A stretch of DNA of 64,000 bases. Origin: Streptomyces sp. S465 (GTDB taxonomy: Bacteria; Actinomycetota; Actinomycetes; Streptomycetales; Streptomycetaceae). This document shows, piece after piece, positions 1-9,203 of the stretch (position 1 is its first letter; every line of letters starts with the position of its first letter). Where the stretch lies: the NCBI RefSeq assembly GCF_026898115.1, contig NZ_CP114036.1, positions 3,962,001 through 4,026,000 on the forward strand, written 5' to 3'. The notes beneath the pieces were generated by a model. The model ran no database searches and had not been told where the DNA came from. It saw only the letters and a program-made list of their open reading frames with translations. The position numbers and the translations under genes were made by a program.

Positions 1-1023
1 GGCGAAGGCGCGCTCGAAGCCCGCGAGCTTGGCCTCGCCGCGGATCGAGTTGCCGTAGTCGAAGACCTCCGCGCCCGCGTCCATGAAGCCGACCATGGCC
101 TCGACGTGCCGGGCCATGGACTCGCGCGCCCGCTGGGTGAAGTCCGCGGGCTTCTCGGCGGCGTACGAGGCCATCTGGTCGAAGTCCACGCCGATCGGCA
201 GATACGACAGCGGGTCGTGGGCGCTGGTCTGGTCGGTGACGATGTCGATCGGGGCGTTCCGCGCGAGCAGCGCCGGGACCAGCTCGGCCGCGTTCCCCAG
301 CACGCCGATCGACAGGGGACGCCGGGCGTCGCGCGCCTCGGTCGCCAGTTCGAGGGCGTGGTCCAGGCTGTCGGCGCGGACGTCCAGGTAGCGGTGGCCG
401 ATCCGGCGCTCGATGGCGCGCGGATCGCAGTCGATACAGATCGCGACGCCGCCGTTCATGGTGACCGCCAGCGGCTGGGCGCCGCCCATGCCGCCGAGGC
501 CCGCGGTGAGGGTGATCGTCCCGGCCAGGGTGCCGTCGGTCCCCTTGCCCGTGGAACGCAGCTTCGCGGCCACGGCGGCGAAGGTCTCGTAGGTGCCCTG
601 GAGGATGCCCTGGGTGCCGATGTAGATCCAGGAGCCCGCGGTCATCTGGCCGTACATGGTCAGGCCCAGCGCCTCCAGGCGGCGGAACTCCTCCCAGTTG
701 GCCCAGTCCCCGACCAGGTTGGAGTTGGCGATCAGCACCCGCGGCGCCCATTCGTGGGTCTGCATGACGCCCACCGGGCGGCCCGACTGGACCAGCATCG
801 TCTCGTCCTGCTTCAGCGTGCGCAGGGTGCGGACCATGGCGTCGAACGAGCGCCAGTCGCGGGCCGCCTTACCGGTGCCGCCGTAGACGACCAGCTGGTC
901 GGGGTGCTCGGCGACCTCCGGGTCGAGGTTGTTCTGGAGCATCCGCAGGGCGGCTTCCTGCTGCCATCCCCGGGCGCTGAGCTCCGTACCACGCGGGGCC
1001 CGTACGGGTCGCGGTCCTGACAT
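1..1023 (-). CDS. hutU: Urocanate hydratase, N-terminal part (runs off the left edge)
   Basis: Converts urocanate to 4-imidazolone-5-propionate in histidine degradation, in the cytoplasm, using tightly bound NAD+. Only the first 341 codons are in the window (the family is about 550 residues). Visible family blocks are YGGTGKAARDW, GTQGILQGTYETF, the glycine-rich NAD-binding stretch GLGGMGGAQPLA and CIDCDPRA. The catalytic cysteine region lies beyond the edge. The ATG start at 1023 is preceded by a GGGAGG ribosome site about 8 bases away. A 7-bp palindrome at 1058-1082 lies in its upstream region and may be an operator. The next gene to the right is divergent. Confidence 0.96.
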   Translation of the reverse strand, partial: MSGPRPVRAPRGTELSARGWQQEAALRMLQNNLDPEVAEHPDQLVVYGGTGKAARDWRSFDAMVRTLRTLKQDETMLVQSGRPVGVMQTHEWAPRVLIANSNLVGDWANWEEFRRLEALGLTMYGQMTAGSWIYIGTQGILQGTYETFAAVAAKLRSTGKGTDGTLAGTITLTAGLGGMGGAQPLAVTMNGGVAICIDCDPRAIERRIGHRYLDVRADSLDHALELATEARDARRPLSIGVLGNAAELVPALLARNAPIDIVTDQTSAHDPLSYLPIGVDFDQMASYAAEKPADFTQRARESMARHVEAMVGFMDAGAEVFDYGNSIRGEAKLAGFERAFA

Positions 1024-1057
1024 GAGCCAAGCCTCCCTGGCCGTGACTGGATTGAGT

Positions 1058-1082
1058 TATTCACATACTGATGCGGTGAATA
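1058..1082. promoter_or_regulatory. Palindrome upstream of hutU (candidate operator)
   Basis: TATTCAC, 11 bases, GTGAATA: a perfect 7-bp inverted repeat 35 bases before the hutU ATG. A similar but not identical palindrome (ATTCAG-N12-CTGAAT) abuts the hutH start at 53028-53051. The rest of the 339-base gap between hutU and the decarboxylase at 1363 shows no gene. Confidence 0.45.
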
Positions 1083-1362
1083 TGCCTAGTCAATAGGGCC
1101 GGGCGGCGTGGTGTCGGGAAGCCCTCGGCCCGAGGCCGTCAGCTGGGACCGTCCGTCGGGGCCCGCGCGCTCGGCGTACAGCGACAGGGACAGGCTCAGC
1201 TCGCGTCGGGCGCCTAGCGTGGAGGCATGGCGGAGAACGAGAACCGGAACCGACTGGGCGCATATCCACGGGCGCGGCGCGAGCTGATGCGGCCGGACGT
1301 ACGCCCCGCAGCGTCCTCCACGGATCTGGTCGGCAGCCGTCCCCGGATGGTTGGCTGACGTC

Positions 1363-2715
1363 ATGACGTCGACACCGGTTGCGCTCGCCGCCCGCCGCCG
1401 ACAGGCCGTGCGGGCCGCCGTGGAACAGGGACTGCTCGGCCCGGACCAGCCCGTGGTCGGGCTGCTGGACGTGGCCGGGATCCGCACCGCCGCCGCCGCG
1501 CTGCGCGCGGCCTTCGACGAGGTCGTCGCGCCCGGCACCCCCGTTCTGCACGCCTTCGCGGTCAAGGCCGCCGCGCTCGTCCCCGTACTGCGGCTGCTGG
1601 CCGACGAGGGCCTGGGCTGTGAGGTGGCCAGCCCCGGCGAGCTGGCGCTGGCCCGCGCGGCGGGGGTGACGCCCGACCGGATCGTCCTCGACTCCCCCGC
1701 CAAGACCCCCGCGGAGCTGCGCGAGGCCCTCGACCTGGGCATCGCCGTCAACGCCGACAACCCGCAGGAACTGGACCGGCTCAGCGCGCTGGTGCGGCAC
1801 CACCCGGCCCCGCCCCCGCCCCTGGGTCTGCGGGTCAACCCCCAGGTGGGCGGCGGCACCATAGGCGCGCTGAGCACGGCCACCGCGACCTCCAAGTTCG
1901 GCATCGCCCTCCAGGACCCGGGGGCGCGCGAATGGGTCGTCCGCGCCTTCGCCGACCGTCCCTGGCTGACCCGGCTGCACGCACACGTCGGCTCCCAGGG
2001 CTGCCCGCTGGAGCTGATGGCGGGGGGCGTACGGGTGGCCTACGAACTGGCCGAGGAGATCAACCAGGCGGTCGGCCGCCGGCAGATCGACACCCTCGAC
2101 ATCGGCGGCGGGCTCCCGGTGAACTTCGCCTCCGACGAGATCACCCCCGGCCACCGGGAGTACGCACAGCTGCTGCGGGCCGCCGTGCCGGGGCTCTTCG
2201 ACGGGCGGTACGGCCTGGTCACCGAGTTCGGACGGTCCCTGATCGCCAAGTCGGGCCTGGTGCTGGCCCGGGTCGAGTACACCAAGTCCGCGGGCGGCCG
2301 CCCGATCGCGGTCACCCACGCGGGCGCCCAGCTCGCCACCCGCACGGTCTTCGCCCCCGACGCCTGGCCGCTGCGCGTCACGGCCTACGACGCGGAGGGC
2401 CGCCCCAAACCGGCCGACGGCCCGATCCCCCAGGACGTCGCCGGCCCCTGCTGTTTCGCGGGCGACCTGATCGCCTGCGACCGCCCACTGCCGGAGCTGG
2501 CGGCGGGCGACCTGATCGGCCTGCTGGACACGGGCGCGTACTACTTCTCCAACCACTTCGCGTACAACAGCCTGCCCCGGCCGGGGATCTACGGCTTCGA
2601 CGCCACCACCGACGGCGGCGTGCGCTTCGCGACGGTACGGGAGCCGCAGACGATGGACGAGATCGTGGCCGAGAGCGGGGTCGCGCACGCGTTGGCCCTC
2701 AGCCGGCTGCGGTAG
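1363..2715 (+). CDS. PLP-dependent decarboxylase of the alanine-racemase-fold (diaminopimelate/ornithine decarboxylase) family
   Basis: Predicted 450-residue fold-type III PLP enzyme that decarboxylates a basic amino acid; the exact substrate cannot be read. Seen: HAFAVKA with the PLP lysine (about residue 68), TSKFGI, HVGSQG, DIGGGLPVNF for phosphate binding, TEFGRS in place of the usual EPGR, the catalytic-cysteine block GPCCFAGD and the C-terminal GAYYFSNHFAYNSLPRP. A second lysA copy is common in Streptomyces, but this divergent version need not make lysine. I chose the ATG at 1363 over the in-frame TTG at 1351. It is divergent from hutU and followed by a long repeat tract. Confidence 0.8.
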   Translation: MTSTPVALAARRRQAVRAAVEQGLLGPDQPVVGLLDVAGIRTAAAALRAAFDEVVAPGTPVLHAFAVKAAALVPVLRLLADEGLGCEVASPGELALARAAGVTPDRIVLDSPAKTPAELREALDLGIAVNADNPQELDRLSALVRHHPAPPPPLGLRVNPQVGGGTIGALSTATATSKFGIALQDPGAREWVVRAFADRPWLTRLHAHVGSQGCPLELMAGGVRVAYELAEEINQAVGRRQIDTLDIGGGLPVNFASDEITPGHREYAQLLRAAVPGLFDGRYGLVTEFGRSLIAKSGLVLARVEYTKSAGGRPIAVTHAGAQLATRTVFAPDAWPLRVTAYDAEGRPKPADGPIPQDVAGPCCFAGDLIACDRPLPELAAGDLIGLLDTGAYYFSNHFAYNSLPRPGIYGFDATTDGGVRFATVREPQTMDEIVAESGVAHALALSRLR

Positions 2716-2939
2716 GCGTTGTTCGGGCGTCGGTGCGTGTGAGGACGGGCGCGGACGGCGCGGACCGCATCGCCGCCCGGCGGGCCGGTCGGACGGCCGG
2801 CGGTGCCCAGCCTGGACCAGGGGAGGCGCCACCGGCCCCGCCCCACCGACCCGGCGATCGGCGACGGGCCCCGGCCAGGGCGCCCCCCGGTCCCGTACTC
2901 AGAGGCGCCGACGGCGCGCGCCGGCGCCACGCCCGCCCA

Positions 2940-3360
2940 CGCCGCGCAACCCCAGCGCGGGGTAACCCCCAGCGCGGGGCGAGCCCCTGATACGGGGCAA
3001 CTCCTTCAGCGCGCGGCAAGCCCCACCGCGAGGCGACCCCTCAACACGGGGCGAGCCCCACCACGGAGCAACCCCCCAACACGCGGCAAGCCCCACCACG
3101 GAGCAACCCCCCAACGCGCGCAAGCCCCACCACGGAGCAACCCCCCAACGCGCGGCAAGCCCCACCACGGAGCAACCCCCCAACGCGCGCAAGCCCCACC
3201 ACGAGGCAACCCCCCAACGCGCGGCAAGCCCCACCACGGAGCAACCCCCCAACGCGCGCAAGCCCCACCACGAGGCAATCCCTCAACACGGGGGCGAGCC
3301 CCACCACGGAGCAGCCCCCAACGCAGAGCGAGCCCCGCTACCGGGCAACCCCTCAGCGCG
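2940..3360. repeat. Tandem repeat tract, about ten units of 34-36 bp
   Basis: Units of the type GCAAGCCCCACCACGGAGCA followed by a C-rich ACCCCCCAACGCGCG tail repeat head to tail. The best-preserved part is 3049-3290, where 34- and 35-base units alternate, giving a 69-base higher-order period. Flanking units are degenerate. The tract fills most of the 637-base gap between the decarboxylase and the membrane protein gene. The open frames through it (Pro-rich on plus, Gly/Val/Trp-rich on minus) simply follow the repeat and are not called as genes. There are no unique spacers, so it is not a CRISPR array. Confidence 0.9.
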
Positions 3361-3940
3361 CGGCCGACACCACCGCTCGGGCGCGTCGCGCACCGCCCGG
3401 CCCCGCGTCCCCGGCCACGATCCCCGTCGTCTGGTAGCCGTTCACCGCCTTGCCCGCGGGCCGTCCACGAGGGACCCACTCCGGGCGCACCCACAGCAGC
3501 ACATCGTTCGCGCGTTCCCAGCGGCCCAGCCACAGCGCCTTGGCCCACAGCCCCACGCCGAGCCCCGCCATCAGCATCCCGCCCGCCGCCGGAACGGCGA
3601 AGGACGAGCCCACCGCGGCGAGGAACGACAACAGCAGCCACCACCGCACGGCGCGTCGGCGGGTCCGTACGGTCACCGCGCGGTCCTGGAGGAAGACCGA
3701 CTTGCCCGCGCGCGAAGCGCCGCGCGCCAGCGTCAGATACCGCTTGCGCCGCACCATGAAGACGACGACCGCGGCGATCAGGAAGAGCGCCGCCCCGGCG
3801 AGCACTCCGATCCGGCGCCCGGTCAGCCCCGGCAGCAGCACTCCGATCCCCGCGGCCAGCACACCGAGCCACCACAGCCACCCCGCGGAAGCCCTCACGA
3901 TCACCGCCACCCGTGCCAGCGCATACGCCCCGCGCCCCAC
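3353..3940 (-). CDS. Conserved membrane protein of unknown function
   Basis: Not recognised as a named family. About 195 residues with at least three hydrophobic segments: near residues 18-36 (WLWWLGVLAAGIGVLLPGL), 42-60 (VLAGAALFLIAAVVVFMV), and a pair around 100-130. A basic cytoplasmic-looking loop (RRKRYLTLARGASRAGK) lies between the second and third. AGGAGG six bases upstream selects the GTG at 3940; an ATG at 3955 is in frame, but that AGGAGG would then lie inside the gene. Its stop codon touches the tandem-repeat tract, so repeat expansion would alter its 3' flank. Transcribed leftward, away from the RpiR regulator gene's 3' end. Confidence 0.6.
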   Translation of the reverse strand: MGRGAYALARVAVIVRASAGWLWWLGVLAAGIGVLLPGLTGRRIGVLAGAALFLIAAVVVFMVRRKRYLTLARGASRAGKSVFLQDRAVTVRTRRRAVRWWLLLSFLAAVGSSFAVPAAGGMLMAGLGVGLWAKALWLGRWERANDVLLWVRPEWVPRGRPAGKAVNGYQTTGIVAGDAGPGGARRARAVVSAAR

Positions 3941-4064
3941 GACCGACCTCCTCATCCCTGACGAATCCCGGCAGAAATCCCCGTCGAACCAAGGAATTTA
4001 GCCAGCATGCCTGAGAATTCGGTGAGAGGGGCGGAACCGGAACCCTGGGCAGTGCCGAAGGGGC

Positions 4065-5063
4065 TCACTCCACGAACAGGCCCCGCTCCGCGGCCTTCGC
4101 GTCGAACTCCTCCAAGCGCGCCTGCGCGTCCGGCAGCGCGTCGCACATCGCCTCGAGCAGCACCCGCCCGAGCAGCATCGGCGCGCACGCGGTGTCGAAG
4201 GCGAGGCCCGTACCGACCGCCGCGGGCAGCAGCAGATCGCTGTGGCGGGCGACCGGGGCGAAGGCGCTGTCGGCGACGGTGACCACGGTCAGGCCCGCCT
4301 CCCGGGCGTACTCCAGACCCTCGACGACCTCACGCGGATGGCGCGGCAGCGCGAAGCACAGCAGCACCGTCGCGCCCGCGTGCCTCGCCGCGTCGACGCG
4401 GTCGGCCAGTATCGTGCCGCCCTCGTCGAGCAGCCGGACGTCCGGATGGACCTTGCGTGCGAAGTACGTGAAGCCGCGGGCCTGCGCGGAGGCGGCCCGC
4501 AGACCGAGGACCGGCAGCGGACGGGAGCCCGCGAGCAGCCGGCCGGCACGGACGACGGGGGCGGGGTCGGCCAGCAGCGCGGCGAGATGGCGCAGATTGT
4601 CGATCTCGGCCAGCACGGCCTGCTGGTACTCGTTGTACGACCCCTCGTGCGCCTCCGGCCCGGCCGGGGCGACCTCGCGCAGATGCTTGCGCAGCGCCGG
4701 ATAGCCGTCGAAGCCGAGGGCGACCGCGAAGCGGGTCACGGACGGCTGGCTGACGCCCGCCAGCTCGGCCAGCTCGACGCTGGAGAGGAACGGCGCGTCC
4801 GCCGCCCGCCGCACCATGCAGTGGGCGATCCGCCGCTGGGTCGGGGTCAGCCGGTGGCCCTCGAAGAGCGCCTGAAGCCGGGCGGCGGTCGAGGCACCGG
4901 ATCCGGCCGAACCGGCAGGCGCGCCCGAGCCGGCCGAGCCGGCAGGCTCATCCGAGCCGGCAGCAGAGCCGGCCGAGTCGGCCGACGTGCCCGGCGGCGC
5001 CGCCGCGACGTCCTCGCCCCTCGGCGTCACCCTCGCACCGCCCACCCCGTTGTCCGTACTCAT
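4065..5063 (-). CDS. MurR/RpiR-family transcriptional regulator (HTH plus SIS domain)
   Basis: A 332-residue cytoplasmic transcription factor. An N-terminal low-complexity segment (about residues 28-58) repeats the element GSAGSGAPA. The HTH_6 domain follows at about 60-135 (LTPTQRRIAHCMVRR, VAELAGVSQPSVTRFAVALG as read through the helix pair), then a SIS sugar-isomerase-type effector domain at about 165-300 (PVLGLRAASAQARGFTYF, DEGGTILADRVD). The family usually senses sugar phosphates or amino sugars; the ligand here is unknown. AGGAGG lies 7 bases before the ATG. Proximity to hutU makes a role in histidine use conceivable, but three genes separate them and nothing in the sequence ties them. 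Confidence 0.88.
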   Translation of the reverse strand: MSTDNGVGGARVTPRGEDVAAAPPGTSADSAGSAAGSDEPAGSAGSGAPAGSAGSGASTAARLQALFEGHRLTPTQRRIAHCMVRRAADAPFLSSVELAELAGVSQPSVTRFAVALGFDGYPALRKHLREVAPAGPEAHEGSYNEYQQAVLAEIDNLRHLAALLADPAPVVRAGRLLAGSRPLPVLGLRAASAQARGFTYFARKVHPDVRLLDEGGTILADRVDAARHAGATVLLCFALPRHPREVVEGLEYAREAGLTVVTVADSAFAPVARHSDLLLPAAVGTGLAFDTACAPMLLGRVLLEAMCDALPDAQARLEEFDAKAAERGLFVE

Positions 5064-5313
5064 CCGGTCCTCCTGACCTTCCTACCCTCATCCCTCATGC
5101 TCCCGCCAGCCGGTCGAGCAGGCGTGCGGCCACCGCCACATCCTCTGTCAACGGGCGGTCCGGCATCCGTGGATCGAGCACTTCCGACGCCGGGGCGAAG
5201 GCGGCACCGGTCGGGATCGGCGAGAGCGCGGCGCACGAGGGCTGGGCGGGGCCCGGCCGCGAGCCGGGCTCAGACCGGGCTCAGACCGGGCTCCGGCCGG
5301 GCCCCGGCCGGTC

Positions 5314-6693
5314 TCAGGCCGGGGGCAGCAGCTTCTTCTGCGGCTTGCCCATGGCGTTGCGCGGCAGCGCCTCCAGGAAGCGGACCTTGCGGGGCCGCTT
5401 GTGGACGGAGAGCTGGGCGGCGACGAAGTCGATCAGCTCCCGTTCCCCGATGCCGTCCGCGACGACATACGCGACGATCTCCTGACCCAGATCGTCGTGC
5501 GGGGCGCCCACGACGGCGGCCTCGCGGACGGCCGGATGGTCCAGCAGGGCGTTCTCCACCTCGCCCGCGCCGATGCGGTAGCCCCCGGACTTGATCAGGT
5601 CGGTGGAGGCGCGGCCCACGATGCGGTGGAAGCCGTCCGGGTCGACGGCGGCGATGTCGCCCGTGCGGAACCAGCCGTCCTCGGTGTACGAACCGGCCGT
5701 GGCCTCGGGCCGGTTCAGATAGCCGTCGAAGAGGGTCGGGCCGGTCAGCTGGAGCTCACCGATCTCGGCGCCCTCCTCGGCGGCGATCCGGGTGCGGATA
5801 CCGGCCAGCGGGGTGCCGACATAGCCGGGGCGGCGCTCACCGTCGGCCCGGGTGGAGATGGTGATGAGGGTCTCGGTCATGCCGTAGCGCTCGATGGGCC
5901 GCTGGCCGGTGAGCCGTTCCAGATCGCGGAAGACGGGGGCGGGCAGCGGGGCGCTGCCGGAGACCAGCAGCCGGGCGGAGGCCAGGGCGCGGGCGGAGTC
6001 CGGGTCCTGGACGACCCGGTTCCAGACCGTGGGCACGCCGAAGTAGAGGCTGCCGCCCGCCGCCGCGTACGCCGCCGGGGTCGGCTTGCCGGTGTGCACC
6101 AGGCGGCTGCCCACCCGCAGCGGGCCCAGCACACCGAGCACCAGCCCGTGCACATGGAACAGCGGCAGACCGTGCACCAGGGTGTCCTCCGCGGTCCAGG
6201 CCCAGGCCGCGGCGAGCCCGTCCAGATCGGCGGCCACCGCCCGCCGGGAGATCAGCGCGCCCTTGGGCGCCCCCGTGGTCCCCGAGGTGTAGAGGATGAA
6301 CGCCGTGGACTCCGGGTCCGGCTCCGGCTTGGCCCACGCCGCCCGCTCGGTCGGATCCACCGGGACGGTCTCCACGGGGGCCTCGACGGCCTCCCCGGTG
6401 AGCAGCAGGGTGGCGCCGGAGTCCCGCAGTATGTGGTCCCGCTCGGCCGGGCCGGAGTCCGGCGGTACGGGCACCACCGGCACCCCGGCCAGCAGCGCGC
6501 CGACCACCGCGACCACCGTCTCCGGGGTCGCGGTCGCCCGGACCGCGACGACCGGCGCACCGGCGATACGGGCCGCCACCGCGCCCGCGGCGCCCAGCAG
6601 CTCCTCGCGCGAGAGGGAGCGGCCGCCGACGCTCAGCGCGTCGGGGCGGTCGCCGCCGGGCGCGGCGAGGGACGTGAGGAGAGGTGCGGACAC
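5314..6693 (-). CDS. matB: Malonyl-CoA synthetase, MatB-like acyl-CoA ligase
   Basis: ATP-dependent ligase expected to make malonyl-CoA (or methylmalonyl-CoA) from the free diacid, an extender-unit supply route. It has 459 residues with the ANL-superfamily order: P-loop YTSGTTGAPKGA (about 135), PLFHVHGLVLGVLGPLR, A5 motif IERYGMTETL (about 270), A7 DGWFRTGDIA, hinge GRASTDLIKSGGYRIGAGE and the A10 lysine in LPRNAMGKPQKKLL. FHVHGLVLG and IERYGMTETL match S. coelicolor MatB as I remember it. GGAAGGAG eight bases upstream selects GTG 6693 over the GTG at 6711, which overlaps that site. It stands alone: no malonate decarboxylase or transporter genes flank it. Confidence 0.87.
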   Translation of the reverse strand: MSAPLLTSLAAPGGDRPDALSVGGRSLSREELLGAAGAVAARIAGAPVVAVRATATPETVVAVVGALLAGVPVVPVPPDSGPAERDHILRDSGATLLLTGEAVEAPVETVPVDPTERAAWAKPEPDPESTAFILYTSGTTGAPKGALISRRAVAADLDGLAAAWAWTAEDTLVHGLPLFHVHGLVLGVLGPLRVGSRLVHTGKPTPAAYAAAGGSLYFGVPTVWNRVVQDPDSARALASARLLVSGSAPLPAPVFRDLERLTGQRPIERYGMTETLITISTRADGERRPGYVGTPLAGIRTRIAAEEGAEIGELQLTGPTLFDGYLNRPEATAGSYTEDGWFRTGDIAAVDPDGFHRIVGRASTDLIKSGGYRIGAGEVENALLDHPAVREAAVVGAPHDDLGQEIVAYVVADGIGERELIDFVAAQLSVHKRPRKVRFLEALPRNAMGKPQKKLLPPA

Positions 6694-6799
6694 GGAACGG
6701 ACTCCTTCCACAGCGGGCCAGGGACGCCTTTCGCCCCCTTCTTCTTCCGGGGGCCGGCCCTACCGACAAAGCGTCCCCGCGACCGTACCGTCATTCAGC

Positions 6800-7276
6800 A
6801 TGGACGCCCGTGACCCGGATCTGAAAAAGGAACTCGACGCGGCCCTGCAGACCCGTAAGGAACTGGGCGCGGAGTACGAGTCGGAGCTGGTCGACTCCTT
6901 CATGGAGAAGGTCGAGCAGCGCTTCGACGATGCGGCGGACCGGCAGGTCCGCCGCCGGCTCGCCGAACAGCAGATGGCCACGGCGCGCGGCGCCCGCCCG
7001 TACGCCACCGGCGCCCAGCCGGACCAGGCCCATGGCCTGGGCCTCGGCGAGCGCTTCGCCTTCGTCGGGGTCTCCCTGGTGCTGGCGATCCCGCTGTCGG
7101 CGATCGGCGTGGTGAACGCGGGCCTGCCCGGTCTGCTGGTCACCTGGTCCGGAATCTTCGGCGTCAACGCGGTCCACGCGGCGGGAGCCCTCTGCCGGCT
7201 GCGCCGGAGCCGCGCATCGGACGGGGAGCGGACGCCGCGGGTGCCGGGGTCTTCCGGGGACACCGCCCAGCGGTAG
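6800..7276 (+). CDS. Small integral membrane protein with N-terminal helical region
   Basis: A 158-residue protein of unknown function. Residues 1-60 are charged and likely helical (MDARDPDLKKELDAALQTRK; KVEQRFDDAADRQVRRRLAE). Two hydrophobic segments follow at about 83-103 (FAFVGVSLVLAIPLSAIGVV) and 107-127 (LPGLLVTWSGIFGVNAVHAA), then a basic tail. This layout resembles the small proteins carrying a permease-like helical pair that are widespread in actinomycetes. It is divergent from matB across 106 bases that must hold both promoters. No strong ribosome site precedes the ATG, so a short-leader or leaderless transcript is possible. Confidence 0.65.
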   Translation: MDARDPDLKKELDAALQTRKELGAEYESELVDSFMEKVEQRFDDAADRQVRRRLAEQQMATARGARPYATGAQPDQAHGLGLGERFAFVGVSLVLAIPLSAIGVVNAGLPGLLVTWSGIFGVNAVHAAGALCRLRRSRASDGERTPRVPGSSGDTAQR

Positions 7277-7451
7277 CCGGGGGGAGAACCGGGTCTCGAG
7301 AAATACGCGGGGACCGCCGCACCCCGGTGCTGGGCACCGAGGGCGGGACGACGGCGGTCCCCGCGGGGACGCGGACCGGGTCAGGGCCGGGCTCCCGCGT
7401 CCGGGCGACCTGGAGGTCCGGGAGCCGCTCCGGAGGTCCTGTCGCCGCCTC

Positions 7452-7483
7452 GTGGGTGTCGGTGTCGTCCTTCCGACACCCAC
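7452..7483. terminator. Convergent hairpin between the membrane protein and CBS genes
   Basis: GTGGGTGTCGG, ten bases, CCGACACCCAC: a perfect 11-bp stem placed between two converging genes. There is no T-run, as usual in Streptomyces. The rest of the 346-base gap (7277-7622) shows no gene. Confidence 0.6.
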
Positions 7484-7622
7484 CAATGTGCCGGAGCTGT
7501 GTTAACCCTGTGCTGCGGGCGCGTGACACGTACGTACCACTTGCCCGAAGCCCGAACGGACCCCGGTCACAGGGCGTTGGGCCCCTTACGGGTCAACAGG
7601 CGGTTGGGCGCCTCACACACCC

Positions 7623-9008
7623 TCACTTGGTGCCGCTGGCCAGGTAGGCCAGCAGGTCCTGCCGGCTCACCACGCCCTTCGGCTTCCCCTCCACCAGCAC
7701 GATCGCCGCGTCCGCCGTGCCCAGCACCGCCATCAGGTCCTCGACCGGCTCACCGGAGCCGACGTGCGGCAGCGGCGGGCTCATGTGCTTCTCCAGCGGG
7801 TCGGTCAGCTCCGCGCGCCGGGCGAACAGGGCGTCCAGCAGCTCGCGTTCCACCACCGAACCGATGACCTCGGCGGCCATCACATCCGGGTGCCCGGCGC
7901 CCGGCTTGACGATCGGCATCTGCGAGACGCCGTACTCCCGCAGCACGTCGATGGCCTGGCCCACCGTCTCGTCCGGGTGCATATGGACCAGCGAGGGCAG
8001 CCCGCCCTCCTTGCCCTGGAGCACGTCCCCGACGCGCACCGAGGGGCCGCCCTCCTCCAGGAAGCCGTAGTCGGCCATCCACTCATCGTTGAAGATCTTG
8101 GACAGATAGCCGCGGCCGCTGTCGGGCAGCAGGACGACCACCACATCGTCCGGACCGAGTCGCTCGGCGACCTTCAGCGCCGCCACGACCGCCATCCCGC
8201 AGGAGCCGCCGACCAGCAGCCCCTCCTCCTTGGCCAGCCGCCGCGTCATCTGGAAGGCGTCCTTGTCGGAGACCGCGACGATCTCGTCCGCGACGGCCTG
8301 GTCGTACGCGGTCGGCCAGAAGTCCTCACCGACGCCCTCGATCAGGTACGGGCGCCCGGAGCCGCCGGAGTAGACCGAGCCCTCGGGGTCGGCGCCGACG
8401 ACCCGGACCCGGCCCTCGCTGGCCTCCTTCAGATAGCGGCCGGTGCCGGAGATCGTGCCGCCGGTGCCGACGCCCGCCACGAAGTGGGTGATCTTCCCCT
8501 CGGTCTGCTCCCACAGCTCGGGGCCGGTGGTCTCGTAGTGGGAGAGCGGGTTGTTGGGGTTGCTGTACTGGTCGGGCTTCCAGGCACCCGGCGTCTCGCG
8601 GACCAGGCGGTCGGAGACGTTGTAGTACGAGTCGGGGTGCTCGGGGTCCACGGCGGTGGGGCAGACCACGACCTCGGCACCGTAGGCCCGCAGCACATTG
8701 ATCTTGTCCGTGGACACCTTGTCCGGGCAGACGAAGACGCACTTGTAGCCCTTGCGCTGGGCGACCATGGCCAGGCCCACGCCCGTGTTGCCGGATGTCG
8801 GCTCGACGATGGTGCCGCCCGGCTTGAGCTCCCCCGAGCGCTCGGCGGCCTCGATCATCCGGACCGCGATCCGGTCCTTCACCGAGCCGCCGGGGTTGAA
8901 GTATTCGACCTTGGCCAGGACGGTCGCCCGGATGCCTTCGGTCACCGTGTTGAGCTTCACCAGCGGGGTATTGCCGACCAGCTCAATCATCGATTCGTAG
9001 TACTGCAC
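7623..9008 (-). CDS. cbs: Cystathionine beta-synthase
   Basis: PLP enzyme joining serine (or O-acetylserine) and homocysteine to cystathionine, the first step of reverse transsulfuration. Of 461 residues, the N-terminal 320 form the fold-type II catalytic core: the PLP lysine in FNPGGSVKDRIA (about residue 42), substrate loop EPTSGNTGVG, phosphate loop GVGTGGTISGTG, and LLPDSGRGYLSKIF. The C-terminal 125 residues are a pair of CBS domains (VRVGDVLQGKEG to GKPKGVVSRQDLLAYL), which bind adenosyl ligands in relatives. The GTG start at 9008 is set by AGGAG six bases upstream; an in-frame GTG further upstream lacks a site. Divergent from the SGNH hydrolase. Confidence 0.93.
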   Translation of the reverse strand: MQYYESMIELVGNTPLVKLNTVTEGIRATVLAKVEYFNPGGSVKDRIAVRMIEAAERSGELKPGGTIVEPTSGNTGVGLAMVAQRKGYKCVFVCPDKVSTDKINVLRAYGAEVVVCPTAVDPEHPDSYYNVSDRLVRETPGAWKPDQYSNPNNPLSHYETTGPELWEQTEGKITHFVAGVGTGGTISGTGRYLKEASEGRVRVVGADPEGSVYSGGSGRPYLIEGVGEDFWPTAYDQAVADEIVAVSDKDAFQMTRRLAKEEGLLVGGSCGMAVVAALKVAERLGPDDVVVVLLPDSGRGYLSKIFNDEWMADYGFLEEGGPSVRVGDVLQGKEGGLPSLVHMHPDETVGQAIDVLREYGVSQMPIVKPGAGHPDVMAAEVIGSVVERELLDALFARRAELTDPLEKHMSPPLPHVGSGEPVEDLMAVLGTADAAIVLVEGKPKGVVSRQDLLAYLASGTK

Positions 9009-9203
9009 GCCTGCTCCTGGTCCGGTTCCGCGGGATCTCCGCGTCGGGACGGCCACCGTCGCGGGGCCGTGCTGTCAGCTTATTGCGCGCCCCGCCTCCG
9101 GCCGGTGCGTTGGGACGAAGCCTGCACGGGGCAACAAGCTGTTAGCAAGGCGTACAAAGGAGTAAGAAGCGCGTGCGCGTGCGGACGGAGGTGGGCTGGA
9201 CCC

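Noticed and set aside
1..1023. Rightward open frame of about 300 codons opposite hutU
   Set aside because: It is the antisense shadow of a clearly recognisable urocanate hydratase.
2940..3360. CRISPR array
   Set aside because: Units are contiguous with no unique spacers, repeat length and sequence drift, and no cas genes are present.
2803..3759. Long proline-rich open frame through the tandem repeats
   Set aside because: It is open only because the 69-base superunit preserves frame, and it runs antisense to the recognisable membrane-protein gene.
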